Shown in pieces: positions 1-10,700 of a stretch of DNA of 64,000 bases. The DNA is from Microscilla marina ATCC 23134 (GTDB lineage Bacteria > Bacteroidota > Bacteroidia > Cytophagales > Microscillaceae). The notes under the pieces are model-generated. The model searched no databases. It was not told the origin of the DNA and saw only the letters and a list, made by a program, of their open reading frames with translations. Each line of letters opens with the position of its first letter. The stretch's first letter is position 1. The stretch is from NCBI RefSeq assembly GCF_000169175.1, contig NZ_AAWS01000007.1, positions 155,001 through 219,000 of the forward strand. The letters are read 5' to 3'. A program made the position numbers and the translations under genes.

Positions 1-373
<373 letters not shown>

Positions 374-604
374 CCTGGAAATGAAGGGTTAGCAAAGTGA
401 GAGAGAGAGAAGTATGAACAAAGAAAATGCTTCGGTGTTGAGAATTTCTGCCTTCCATTATGTTATAATTATTGATAATCAATCAATGGTTATAAGTAAT
501 AATGGTTCACATATCAAATTCCATTACAAATCATATATAAGAACTTTAAAGAAATAAGTCAATGCGCAGTAAAGCAAAATGCTTTATGAAACATTGCAAG
601 ATCT

Positions 605-715
605 AACGGTGGTTAGAGCATGGGTGCTCACCTTTTCCCATTCCGAACAGAGCAGTTAAGCCCCATTGCGCCGATGGTACTACAATCAAATGTGGAAGAG
701 TAGGTCGCTGCCGAT
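605..715 (+). rRNA. rrf: 5S ribosomal RNA
   Basis: The conserved 5S core CCCATTCCGAACAGAGCAGTTAAGC is present (640-662, quoted here only in part as a known motif), followed by GCGCCGATGGTACT and GGAAGAGTAGGTCGC. The two ends pair as helix I (CGGTGGT near 607 with GCTGCCG near 708-714). The length of about 110 bases fits Bacteroidota 5S. It is the last gene of the rRNA operon and a strong terminator follows. Confidence 0.93.
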
Positions 716-725
716 CCAATACCAA

Positions 726-755
726 CCCTCATTGTGAAAACAGTGAGGGTTTTTT
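726..755 (+). terminator. rRNA operon terminator
   Basis: A 10-bp stem (CCCTCATTGT with ACAGTGAGGG, one G-T pair) closes a GAAA loop and is followed by six T. It lies 11 bases after the 5S gene and separates the rRNA operon from the convergent glycerate kinase gene. Confidence 0.9.
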
Positions 756-773
756 GGCTCTAGAGTAAATTGA

Positions 774-1930
774 TTATTCTGATGCTTTATTTGAAATCCA
801 CAGGCTTACAATGTTTGTAGTTGTATTTTCTATCAATTTCCCAACATTATTTAAGGCATCTGTCAAACTCATAGGTGCATTTACAATAGAAAATGCGGCA
901 TCAATATTTAACCTTTTATTTTCCGTTGCTATAATATCAACTTTTCCTGCTAAAGCTACTACAGGCAATTTGTATTTTTTGCTAATTGAGCTACTCCACT
1001 AATAACCTTACCCTGACTTGACTGTGTATCTAGCTTCCCTTCACCAGTAATGACTAAGGAGTTTTTTGCGTCTGCTTGTTTAAACACCTCTTCAAGTTTA
1101 TATGCATCCATTACACTTTGTACTCCGTTCATTATACTACCTTGTAAAAAACATTTCAAAGCCCCACCTATGCCCCCTGCTGCACCAGCACCTGCTATTG
1201 ATTGTATGTCTATGCCAGTAGTATCAAAAATAGTGTGAGCTAAGCCTATAATAGCTTTTTCAAGCAGGCATACCACCTCAGTTGTTGCCCCTTTTTGTGG
1301 GGCATACACTTGAGTTGCTCCGTTGGTGCCATAAAGTGGATTGGTAACATCATTCAATATTTCAATGGAGACACCATTGATAAGTTCAGAAAGGGGACCA
1401 ATATCTATCTGGTGTATACTGGTTAACTGTTGTCCTGTAATAGTGGGTAATGTACTTCCTTGGTTATCTTTGAACTTGACTCCTAATGCTTGAAGCATTC
1501 CACATCCTACATCATTAGTGGCACTTCCACCTATACATATCAATATTCGTTTGCATTGATGTTGCAATGCAGCGACTATGAGCTGCCCTGTACCATAAGA
1601 TGATGTGAACAAGGGGTTCCGTTCTGCCTGAGTGAGTAATTGTATCCCAGAAGCTTGCGCCATTTCTATAATTGCAGTATTGGTTGATGCAACCCACCCA
1701 AAACTAGCTTTGACAGGACGCAGTAAAGGGTCTAATACATTTACCGTTATTTTCACTCCCCCAAGTATCTGGGTAAGTATGTCCATAGTACCTTCACCGC
1801 CATCAGCCATAGGTATCTGTAAGGTTTCTATAGATGGAGCCACTTGTTTTATTCCTTGGTGTATGTGTTTGGCCACTTGTGTAGCCGATAAAGAGTCTTT
1901 GAAGGAGTCGGGAGCAATGATTACTTTCAT
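774..1930 (-). CDS. Glycerate kinase (GlxK/GarK class), reading frame broken by a one-base frameshift
   Basis: Class II glycerate kinase, which phosphorylates D-glycerate with ATP in glyoxylate and serine metabolism. The start chosen is the ATG at 1930, because MKVIIAPDSFKDSLSA is the family N-terminus; an upstream in-frame ATG at 1972 adds 14 unlikely residues. Family motifs are visible: MADGGEGT, GGSATND, DVTNPLYG, GAGAAGG and TGEGKLDTQS. The frame stops at 959 after GVAQLAKNTNCL, but the missing C-terminus (LPVVALAG ... AFSIVNAPMSL ... LIENTTTNIVSLW) continues at once in another frame down to 774. One extra A in the six-base A run of the coding strand (975-980) would restore AKKYKLPVVALAG, so a single-base deletion or sequencing error explains the break. 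Joined, the protein has the normal length of about 380 residues. Confidence 0.85.
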
Positions 1931-2409
1931 AAGAATAGTTAGGAGTTGGTATATTGAAACTTTGATAAACAACTCTATGGTAGAGCAGAGCGATATTTTT
2001 TTGAGGATGATTAACCTGAGGTGGTAATAGAAGGGGAAGCTCTTTGACTTCTTAGTTTTTCCTTCTTGTTACAATATTTGCGATGATAAAGTTTGATGCA
2101 CCAAATACTGACATCATATCTTCTACACCTTATTAAAAACAATTAGGTAGTTATTTATATTGGTAGCGTTCACAAAATCGTGTCAGTGATTTTTAACTCA
2201 CTGATTATCAGTATTGAGGCACAGTTAAATGAACGTTCCCTTTATATAAGGTATTTTCAGGAAGATATGACCTAGGGTGAGCAACAAAAAAAGGAAAAAC
2301 CAGATGTCAAAGGATTTATAATATAGCATGGATATTATGCCGTTAATATACATTTCTTTATAATATGTGCTAAACTTTTGCAAGGAAGTTTTTTAACGAA
2401 AAAGATAAT
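1931..2409. other. Intergenic region without a recognisable gene
   Basis: This stretch lies upstream of the minus-strand glycerate kinase and downstream of the minus-strand receiver-phosphatase gene. It is AT-rich. A 7-bp inverted repeat (TCAGTGA at 2183 and TCACTGA at 2198) is the only structure seen. No RNA gene or credible reading frame was found. Confidence 0.5.
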
Positions 2410-3732
2410 TTAAAGGTCAATTTGAAATCCTACTACCACTATATCATCTATTTGTTTGTGTGCTTCGCCATACTTCACAGGAAAACTGATCCAGTGATTG
2501 AGGGTATCGTTTAGAATTTGTTCCTGATTTTCTACTGGACGATGATGAATAATGTAAAGTAATTCGCGAAAATTATGTTTCATAAACTTTCTACCCTTTG
2601 GTCCCCCAAACTGGTCTTGAAAACCATCTGAGAATAGGTAACAAGTAGTAAGGGTGGATACATCTATAGTTTGTTTCGTAAAAGTTGTTTGATCTAGGTA
2701 ATTACCTCCAATGGCAAGTTTGTCACCTACTATCTGCTTTAGGTGACCATCTTGTATATATATTAAAGGGTTTTTTGCTCCAGCAAAATCCATCGTTTTA
2801 GAATCAAGGTTGATAACACACAAAGCTATATCCATTCCATCTTTGACCGAACCATCTCCGTGTTGAAGAACTTTGAGTACCCCTTGATGTAGTTGATTCA
2901 ATATTTCATCTGCCTGAGTAACTTTCTTTATTGTTACTATTTCTGTAAGCTGTTCTATGCCTATAAAGCTCATAAATGCACCTGGTACCCCATGCCCAGT
3001 ACAATCAGCTGCTGCTATAATCAACTGATTTGTTTCTTCATTATGTGAAAACCAATAAAAATCACCGCTTACAATATCACGAGGACGAAAAAAAATAAAG
3101 GGCTTGAGGTATTCCCTTTGTATCTCACTGATATTAGGTAGTATGGCATTTTGGATACGTTGTGCATACCGGATACTTGCGGTTATATTATTGTTTTTTT
3201 TCTCTAACTCAGCTTTTTGGTGGACAATTTCTGTCGTCCTTTCTTCTACTTTTTGTTCTAAAGTACTATTGAGTTCTTTGAGTTGATCATTTTTTTCTAC
3301 AAGCCTCTTGTTTTGCTCTTCGAGCAATTTATCCTGAAAAAAAGTGCGATTAGCTTCTGAAATAGTAAGAGATAAATCTTCTTTTTGCCACGGTTTTGTG
3401 ATATACCTATAGAGGCGGGCATTGTTAATGGCGTTGGTTACGCCCTCCATACTAGCTTGTCCGGTAAGCATAATTTTAATGGTACGGGGAGACATTTCAT
3501 GGATTTTACGTAGTAGTTCATCTCCCTTTACTTCAGGCATAATATAGTCTGAAATAACTACAGTAATCTCTCTTCCCTCATCAATGAGTTCTTCTACAAT
3601 CTCAAGGGCTTCTTCAGCTCCTTGTGCTATCTCTATTACATAGTCGTTCCCAAATTTTTCAGAAAGCTCGATTTCAAGGCTTTCCAAAACAATCTCTTCA
3701 TCATCTACACATAATATTACAGGTTCTGTCAT
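2410..3732 (-). CDS. Receiver domain fused to SpoIIE-type PPM phosphatase
   Basis: A response regulator whose output is a serine/threonine phosphatase. The receiver (about 1-122) has the acidic pair D10/D11, phosphoacceptor D62 (SDYIMP), T90 (IMLTGQA) and K113 (TKPW). A coiled coil (about 130-185) links it to a SpoIIE/RsbU-type PPM domain (186-440) with SGDFYWF, DCTGHGVPGAFMS, DGMDIAL, AGAKNPL and SDGFQDQFGG, the metal-binding aspartates and their surroundings. It is the last gene of a minus-strand set (TPR histidine kinase, receiver, this gene) and overlaps the receiver stop by ATGA, which implies translational coupling. Likely role: kinase-controlled dephosphorylation of a partner-switching protein. 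The substrate is not shown by the sequence. Confidence 0.9.
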   Translation of the reverse strand: MTEPVILCVDDEEIVLESLEIELSEKFGNDYVIEIAQGAEEALEIVEELIDEGREITVVISDYIMPEVKGDELLRKIHEMSPRTIKIMLTGQASMEGVTNAINNARLYRYITKPWQKEDLSLTISEANRTFFQDKLLEEQNKRLVEKNDQLKELNSTLEQKVEERTTEIVHQKAELEKKNNNITASIRYAQRIQNAILPNISEIQREYLKPFIFFRPRDIVSGDFYWFSHNEETNQLIIAAADCTGHGVPGAFMSFIGIEQLTEIVTIKKVTQADEILNQLHQGVLKVLQHGDGSVKDGMDIALCVINLDSKTMDFAGAKNPLIYIQDGHLKQIVGDKLAIGGNYLDQTTFTKQTIDVSTLTTCYLFSDGFQDQFGGPKGRKFMKHNFRELLYIIHHRPVENQEQILNDTLNHWISFPVKYGEAHKQIDDIVVVGFQIDL

Positions 3733-4127
3733 ACTGCTGTTTGTAACCCACGTTTAATTGTACTTATCAAATCATTAGTTTCCCAAGGTTTGCCTAAGCA
3801 GGCAAATAAATTAGCTTCTTTCCGGCTACGTTCTACTGCTTCTTCATCGGCTTGTCCGGTAAGCATAATTTTTACTACGTTAGGAAACCTTTCATGGATT
3901 TTTATAAGGAGATTATCTCCTTTTAACCCAGGCATGAGCCAGTCTGAAACTACCAACAAAGTTTGGTAACCATCGTTTTCCAATTCGTCTAAAATCTCCA
4001 TCGCATCATCTGCATTCTCGGCAAACTCATACATGTAGTGGTCGCCTAAATGTTCTTTAAGTTGCATTTCAAGGCTATTGAGAATAATCTCATCATCATC
4101 TACACAAAGTATCACTTTATTATTCAT
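3729..4127 (-). CDS. Single-domain response regulator (CheY-like receiver)
   Basis: A stand-alone receiver domain of 132 residues with D10-D12, phosphoacceptor D62 (SDWLMP), T90 (IMLTGQA) and K113 (GKPW). There is no output domain. It closely resembles the receiver of the downstream phosphatase (same spacing of all key residues), which suggests duplication. It lies between the TPR histidine kinase gene (97-base gap) and the receiver-phosphatase gene (4-base overlap). It could act as a phosphate sink or relay for that kinase. Confidence 0.9.
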   Translation of the reverse strand: MNNKVILCVDDDEIILNSLEMQLKEHLGDHYMYEFAENADDAMEILDELENDGYQTLLVVSDWLMPGLKGDNLLIKIHERFPNVVKIMLTGQADEEAVERSRKEANLFACLGKPWETNDLISTIKRGLQTAV

Positions 4128-4224
4128 ATCTTCCTGTTTAGTTACGCGTTAGCTTTTGTATTATTTTAAGCAGTTGAATATAGAAGGAATTCGTCTTAAA
4201 TGCAATATTACTATTACGCTTGGT

Positions 4225-6573
4225 TTAGGTGGTAGTAGCTGGTAGAGGTAGCCACACAGTAAAAGCGGTGCCCACACCTGCCGTACTCTGTACCTGAATA
4301 TCTCCGTCGTGTTTTTGCACAATTTTACGAACTATATCCAGTCCTAAGCCACTTCCTTCGCCAGCTGGTTTGGTAGTAAAGAAAGGATCAAATATTTTAT
4401 CAATAATGTCTGCGGGTATACCACTGCCTGTATCAGCTATGATTACCTCCAAACGATTATTTTGATTATGTATACCCACGGTTAGATCACCCTTAAAATC
4501 CATTGCCTGTAGCGCATTATGAATAAGATTTGTCCATACTTGATTCAATTCATCAGGGTAACACCAAATTTGCGGTATATTTTCGTGATAATCACGCTCA
4601 AGATGTATGCCCTGTTTTAGGTGATTGTGGTAAAGTGTAAGTACAGTTTCTATGCCTTGTTTTATGTCACTTTGTACTTTTACTTCCTGTGGGTTGCGAT
4701 AAGCATAATTTTTTAGTGCAAATACGATCTTGTGTGCTTTTCTTATAGCCAGTTCTATATTACTTGTACCTCTTAATATATTGGATAGCTTATTCGATGT
4801 GTGTAATATAAGGTTGCTATGGGCATGTTTTAGCAAACTCAGAAAGTCTTCATAAGACTCTTCTGCCCTTAGGTTTACAAGAATATCTGCTGCCTTACGA
4901 GCATCGGGTACCTCATGGATTTTCAGTTTTTCAATAAGTGCTTTGCGTAGTTGTTTTTTTTCTTTGAGCGTAATTACATTCGTTTGGTTCATAGATGTGT
5001 CTAACAAACTCATGAAGAGGGCTTGTTCTTGTGGGGTAAGTACTGTGAGTAAATCTGGAAGTTTTTGTAAAGTGTCTTTTAAAGCAGAAGCTACGCTTTC
5101 AATAGAAGAGCGAATGGCTCCCAAGGGTGTATTGATTTCGTGGGCTACCCCCGCAATAAGTTGACCTAATGCAGCCATTTTTTCGGATTGAATCATTTGC
5201 GACTGAGTCGCCTTGAGTTCTTCGTGGGCATTTTCGAGCTCAATGTGACTTTGTTGTTCTTTTTCCAATGCTATCTGTAACTCTTGTTGAGCAGTTTTTA
5301 ACTCATCGTTGGTCGCTTTCATTTGTGCGGTTTGAGCACGTTCTATTTGCTCTGACTCTATCAATTGCTCGTTTTTTATATGTAACAACTTGTTAGCCTT
5401 TTGTTTCTGAAATATGCCTATAATGACCGCTACCACTAAACCCAAGGTAAGTATTAGGCCGCCAACCAGTAGATATACTAGCTCTTTTCTTAACTCATTT
5501 TCTTTCTGCTCTATTTTCAATAATCGATTTTCTTTACTTTTTAGATCAAGTTCTGTTTGTTTTTTCTCTATTTGATAATTGGTTTGTAATGCTTGAATTC
5601 GCCGAGCATTTTCTTCGTTTAACAAACTTTGTGTAATGTCTATGTATTGTTTTTGGTACCTGTAGGCTTTGATAAAATCATTTTGATTAGCATAGGCTTC
5701 ATTGAGTATTTTAGTACTATGTTGCATAATAGGGTGGGCAGGTATACTTGTAGCGCCCTTTAAGCCTTTCTGGGCATATTCAATGGCTTTTGTATAGTTT
5801 TTTTGGTTAAGGTATACTTCCGCAATGTCATTTTGCATGTCGCTAATACCTCTCAAATTCTTATCCTTGATATTCATGTCCAGCGCTTGATTGAGGTAAT
5901 CAAGTGCTTTTTCATACTTTGCCTGAAGGTTGTATACTACTCCAATTCGATTAAGGGCAACATCCAACGATTTTTTCTTTTTAGTAGACTCCCTTATTTG
6001 TTTTACTTTAAAAAATGCTTTCAGTGCTTCATCATACTTTTTTTGTTCTTGAAAAGTTTCTCCCATACGTAAATATCCATAAGCCTCTCCACTTTTATTT
6101 CCCAATTTTACAAATACTTTAATGGCATTTTTCATGTTCTCTACGGCCTCATCATACCGTTTTTGAAATTTAAAAACCTCGCCTATATTGTTGTAACTAT
6201 AGCCAATTTGAATGCCTTGCTGGTTTTTTTTTGCTATTCTGAGGGCACGATGATAATACTCGAACGCACTGGCATAATCACCAAGGTTACGATATATAAT
6301 TCCTAAAAAACTAAGTATTTCAGCATGTTTAGCTTTGTACTGAAGTGCGTGTACAATATCCAAGCTGCGTTTGCCATATTGTAATGCCCTGTTTAGGTCT
6401 ATATCCCTGAGTTTCCAAGTAAGTCTGTTCAGTACCTGAACTTTTGAGGTGTCGTCAGACATGGCTGGTAAAATTCTTTCTAAACTGTCTATTTCAGGAG
6501 TTTGAGCATGTCCAACAATGGGGGAAAATAGTATTAAAGCGATAAAAAAAGCTCTCATAAATGATAATGACAA
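4225..6573 (-). CDS. TPR sensor histidine kinase
   Basis: Membrane histidine kinase of 782 residues. It has a signal peptide (1-23, ending GHAQ), a run of TPR repeats (about 60-310) predicted to be periplasmic, a transmembrane helix (about 366-388), a coiled coil (390-460) and a kinase core. The H box is AGVAHEINTPLGAI with H478. The ATPase has the N box (WTNLIHNALQAM), G1 (DTGSGIP) and G2 (GEGSGLGLDIV). The insert between the H box and N box is long, as in related Bacteroidota TPR kinases. It is the first gene of the set with the two receiver genes and is their likely phosphodonor. The ligand of the TPR array is unknown. Confidence 0.92.
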   Translation of the reverse strand: MSLSFMRAFFIALILFSPIVGHAQTPEIDSLERILPAMSDDTSKVQVLNRLTWKLRDIDLNRALQYGKRSLDIVHALQYKAKHAEILSFLGIIYRNLGDYASAFEYYHRALRIAKKNQQGIQIGYSYNNIGEVFKFQKRYDEAVENMKNAIKVFVKLGNKSGEAYGYLRMGETFQEQKKYDEALKAFFKVKQIRESTKKKKSLDVALNRIGVVYNLQAKYEKALDYLNQALDMNIKDKNLRGISDMQNDIAEVYLNQKNYTKAIEYAQKGLKGATSIPAHPIMQHSTKILNEAYANQNDFIKAYRYQKQYIDITQSLLNEENARRIQALQTNYQIEKKQTELDLKSKENRLLKIEQKENELRKELVYLLVGGLILTLGLVVAVIIGIFQKQKANKLLHIKNEQLIESEQIERAQTAQMKATNDELKTAQQELQIALEKEQQSHIELENAHEELKATQSQMIQSEKMAALGQLIAGVAHEINTPLGAIRSSIESVASALKDTLQKLPDLLTVLTPQEQALFMSLLDTSMNQTNVITLKEKKQLRKALIEKLKIHEVPDARKAADILVNLRAEESYEDFLSLLKHAHSNLILHTSNKLSNILRGTSNIELAIRKAHKIVFALKNYAYRNPQEVKVQSDIKQGIETVLTLYHNHLKQGIHLERDYHENIPQIWCYPDELNQVWTNLIHNALQAMDFKGDLTVGIHNQNNRLEVIIADTGSGIPADIIDKIFDPFFTTKPAGEGSGLGLDIVRKIVQKHDGDIQVQSTAGVGTAFTVWLPLPATTT

Positions 6574-6848
6574 AGTTCGTAGATATTGATTAAAGATCAG
6601 CCAAATGTTATACCAACATTGTGAGCAAAGAGGTGAAAGGTAGTCGTATAATACATCCTATAGCTGGGTTTTACAATTATGCATAAGCCAATTATTGAGG
6701 TGCTGTTCTTGATAACAGAGTTTGTTTTTGCCGTTAAAATTAACAAAATAAATTAATGTTAAATTTATTGGCTGAAATTGTTTGTGTAATTCAATTTTAA
6801 CTTTATTTTTGCTAATATTATTAACAATAAACTTAATTCTTTAGCATC

Positions 6849-7145
6849 ATGAGTGAAATTAGAATTCCCTTACCCAATGGTACACAATTAACTTTTGTTC
6901 AAAAAGAAAAATCTGAGGAATTGCAATCGGTCATTACAACACAACACCATGAACCTATAAATAATAACAACGAAATTCCTTTGATGGTTTCTTCAGTAGA
7001 TGAACTTCAGGAAATTTCATTGGCATTGATTTACTACAAAACCTATCTTAAAAATAAAGGGCAACAAGACCGGGCAGAGCAAATAGGAGCAATTGATCAT
7101 AAGGTTTTTCAAACCTTGCGAAGTGTGCAAGCTACTGGCCAATAA
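6849..7145 (+). CDS. Small hypothetical protein
   Basis: A 98-residue soluble protein with no family I recognise. It starts MSEIRIPLPNGTQLTF, has a polar middle with a run of asparagines (about 36-41) and ends in a helical segment rich in K and Q. It has no signal peptide or membrane segment. It stands alone between the divergent TPR kinase and a KTSC-domain gene and is followed by its own terminator, which supports it being a real transcription unit. Confidence 0.6.
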   Translation: MSEIRIPLPNGTQLTFVQKEKSEELQSVITTQHHEPINNNNEIPLMVSSVDELQEISLALIYYKTYLKNKGQQDRAEQIGAIDHKVFQTLRSVQATGQ

Positions 7146-7288
7146 AACCTTGCAAAGAAACCAAACCATAAGCCATATTTCAGAGTAATTACCAACTATG
7201 CAACTTTAACTCTACCTGTTATCCTGACAGGTAAAGGGTTATTCTCTTAAGCCAAATAATACAATCACAAATCGTGAGTGATTGAAGT

Positions 7289-7320
7289 AAAATCGTGGAT
7301 AGTTTATTCACGATTTTTTT
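7289..7320 (+). terminator. Terminator after the 98-residue hypothetical gene
   Basis: A stem of AAATCGTG and CACGATTT with a loop of about 12 bases, followed by seven T. A related half-copy of the arm (AAATCGTGAGTGATT) lies just upstream at 7269-7283. Confidence 0.7.
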
Positions 7321-7424
7321 GTAATATACTGATTTTAAAGGCTTTAAGAGCCTGTTTTATCGCACTTAAAAACAACTTTACTTGCTTAAACACGTTAAAT
7401 AATATATACACTAAATATTGAAAT

Positions 7425-7655
7425 ATGACAAGATTTAAGCGCGTTCACATTCATTCTTCTTTGATTACTTCAGTTGCTTACGATGCTTTTAGTAAGGTGC
7501 TTGAAGTAGTTTTTTGCCGTGGAGGTATTTATGAGTATGCCAACGTAGATAAACAAGAATATCAAAACCTGTTGAACTCTAAATCTGTAGGATTGTATTT
7601 TAACGGTAATATACGGAACAGGAAGGAAGAAAGGTTTATCAAAGTGCGAGATTGA
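7425..7655 (+). CDS. KTSC domain protein
   Basis: A 76-residue protein that is nearly all KTSC domain. The pattern is an N-terminal SSLITSVAYD, then VLEVVFCRGGIYEYANV, then a segment ending SKSVGLYFNGNIR, which matches the family (S..I..v.Yd, L.v.F..G..Y.Y, S.G.yfn..I). KTSC proteins are small, often sit at the end of nucleic-acid enzymes or stand alone, and have no settled function. The gene is monocistronic and ends at a strong bidirectional hairpin. Confidence 0.8.
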   Translation: MTRFKRVHIHSSLITSVAYDAFSKVLEVVFCRGGIYEYANVDKQEYQNLLNSKSVGLYFNGNIRNRKEERFIKVRD

Positions 7656-7673
7656 CAGAGTATACCAGAAACA

Positions 7674-7718
7674 ACAAACACGAACATTATCCAGATGGGT
7701 AATGCTCGTGTTTGTTTT
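7674..7718. terminator. Bidirectional terminator between KTSC gene and giant sensor phosphatase
   Basis: A long hairpin (ACAAACACGAACATTATCC paired with its near-complement ending GCTCGTGTTTGT, four-base loop) followed by TTTTA on the plus strand. It separates two convergent genes. Confidence 0.8.
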
Positions 7719-7733
7719 AGGTCTATCTTTATA

Positions 7734-10700
7734 TTAAATTCTTATGCCAATAACCAATACATCATCAATCTGACGTTCGTTACCTTCCTTCATCCACTGG
7801 GCAAGTGTATCATCTAAAATCTGTTTTTGTTCCTCCATAGGCTTTTGGTGAATTTCTAATAGTAACTCCCGCAACCGTTTTTTCATAAACTTTTGTTTAT
7901 TAGGTCCTCCAAACTGATCCTGGTAACCATCAGAGTAGATATACAAGGTGGTAGGTTCACTGGCATCTATAGTGTGTTTGTCATATGTTCGTTCCGTACC
8001 TCTTTCTCGCCCACCAATACTAAACTTGCTTCCTTTAATTTCGTTCACTTGCCCATTTTGAATATATACCAAGGGGTTTTTTGCTCCTGCAAATTCCACT
8101 GTGCGTGCATCTAAATCAATGGTACACAAGGCTATATCCATACCATCGCGACTATCAGCGTTTTCTTGTTGTTTCAGTGACTTTTTTACTCCTTCATTTA
8201 GCTTCGTTAAAATTTGATCTGGTTCAGTAGTTTCATGCTGAATTACCGCATTATTTAATATGTCATTGCCAATCAAACTCATAAATGCCCCTGGTACCCC
8301 ATGCCCAGTACAATCTACCGCAGCAATTACAATCTTTTCATTTCTAAAACCCTTCAGCACTTTTTCTATTCCTTGAAAACTGCTCACTTCCTCATACAAA
8401 GGTTTGGCTTCAGTATGAGCAAACCAATAAAAGTCCCCACTTACAATGTCGCGTGGTTTGAACAAGATAAAAGAATCAGGCAAGGATTCTTTGATATGCT
8501 TTCGGTGAGGGAGCAGTGCATTCTGAATTCTTTTGGCGTAGCTTATACTTGCTCTTATATTTTGCTGCTGTTGAGTGATTTCTACGTTTTTTGATTGAAG
8601 TTTATCCTCAAATATTTTACGGTCGGTAAAATCACGAGCAATAGAAAGTACCGCATATACTTGCCCAGTTGAATCAAACAAAGGGAGTTTTTGAGTGTCA
8701 AAAAATCTAAGTTCGCCGTGAATCATAATACCTGGGTCATTGGTATTTTGAATAAAGTGCTCGTATTCAAACACTCGTCTATCATCTTCTCTAAAACCCT
8801 TAATTCCTTGTGCTTCATCGCCTTCAATCAAGTGCTTAGGAAATCCAAGGCTATAATCATCTTCACCTAATACTTGTTTTTTGGTGCGGTTAAATGCACG
8901 GGCAAAACTACGGTTACACAAAATATATTGATAGTTACGATCTTTTACCGAAATCCAATCTGGAGTAGCATCTATTACTGCCTGAATAAGCTCCCGCGAA
9001 CGTTTGGACTCTTCAAAGGCAGCCTTCATTTTGGCTTGTGATTTTTTCCGGTCAGTAATGTCCCTTTGGATAGTAGCAATACAAATAGGTTGTTGGGTAT
9101 TTTCATCTATTACCGTGAAAATTTTAGAATCTATGTTAATGTCTTCACCAGTAATGACACTTCGTTGAATAAACTCTCCTTTCCAGACACCTTGCTCAGC
9201 TACTTTTGGGAATATGTTATTAAATATACTTACTTTTTTACCTTTGGCATTTTTCAATTCCAGGTCATCAATTTTCAAAGTGCTCACATTGGCATCAACT
9301 GAAATGCCCCATACTTTACGCGCTTGACGGTTCATATACAGTACTTTACCATCAAAGCCTGCCATAGCAATCATATCGTCACTATTATCAATCATAGTAG
9401 CCAGCTTTTGTTGCTCTATTTGAGCCTCCCTCAGGTTGTGAAGGTTTTTTTGTAACAACTTCTCCTTATCTACCAGTTCCTGGGTTCTTTGTGCCACTTT
9501 GTCGTCTAGCGACTCATTCAAGCTATTGAGCTCTTCTATATTTTGTCTTAACTCCTCTTCTTGTGCCAGCAAACGTTGGTTTTTTTCCTGAATATCCTGA
9601 GTAGCTTCTTGTATTCTTTTTTCCAGTGATTCATTTAAGGCCTGAAGTTCTTCTGCATTTTGTCTGAGTTCTTCTTCCTGTTGAACAAGCTTGTTTTGGG
9701 CTTCTTTCCGCTCGGTAATATCACTTTGAATCAATGTAAAACAAATCCACTCCTGGGTATTAGGGTCTTTTACTGGAAACACAGTAGTCTCTACATTCAA
9801 CATAGCGTCAGTGCCCAGGTGTTGTTGGTGAAGCTCCCCCTTCCATATCCCTTCTTTAGCAACAATAGGTATCACCTCCTCTATTAGGTCAAGAGTATCA
9901 TCAGGTACCTTAAAGTCCATCAAAGTCAGGTGGCTAATATCTGCGCCTTGTGCAACCCCTTTCATAGCTCTGGCGGCATTGTTCATATATATTACATTGC
10001 CTTCTATGCCAGTAAGTACAATAAAGTCATCAGAATTATTGAGCATCAATGACAACTTGTGTTGCTCTCGTTGGCTCACCTTAAGTTTTGCCAGGTTTTG
10101 CACCAGTATTCTTTCTTTTTCTTTTAGTTCTCTGGTACGTTCTTCTACCTTTTGGTCAAGCGACTCATTAATAGCGTTGAGCTCTTCAAGATTTTGTCTC
10201 AACTCTTCTTCTTGTGCCAGCAGTTGTTGATTTTTTTCCTGAATGTTTTTCGTGGCAGCCTCTACTTTTTCCTCTAGCGATTCATTCAAGTTTTTAAGCT
10301 CTTCAGAGTTTTTGCGTAAAGCATCTTCCTTGGCAGATAACTGTTCGTTTTGGATTTTTACCTCTTGTAATAGTTCTTGAGTAAGTATGTCGGCTTTCAT
10401 GTTGTATACCGCCAAACTGATACGCTCACTAATGCGTCTCACAAAAGCTACTTCATTTTCAGTGATTTTTCTCAAATAACTTATTTCCAATACCCCTACC
10501 AATCTTTGGTTATTGAGCAAAGGTACCAACAGCAAGGTGGTTGGTTTGGCGTTAAATGTGGCCGATGTGATGATGTCATACTCTTCTTCTTTAGGAGTCA
10601 AGTGCATCACTTCTTTATCTTTGGCACAAGTACCTGCCAACCCGGTACCTAGCGGCATTTTCGTGTGGCTGGTGACAAATTTTTCATTATGTCCTCGGTG

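Noticed and set aside
374-604. tRNA in the 23S-5S spacer
   Set aside because: No cloverleaf or CCA-type arm is visible in these AT-rich bases.
959-980. Programmed ribosomal frameshift in glycerate kinase
   Set aside because: Glycerate kinases are not known to use one, there is no stimulatory stem-loop seen, and a one-base homopolymer error is simpler.
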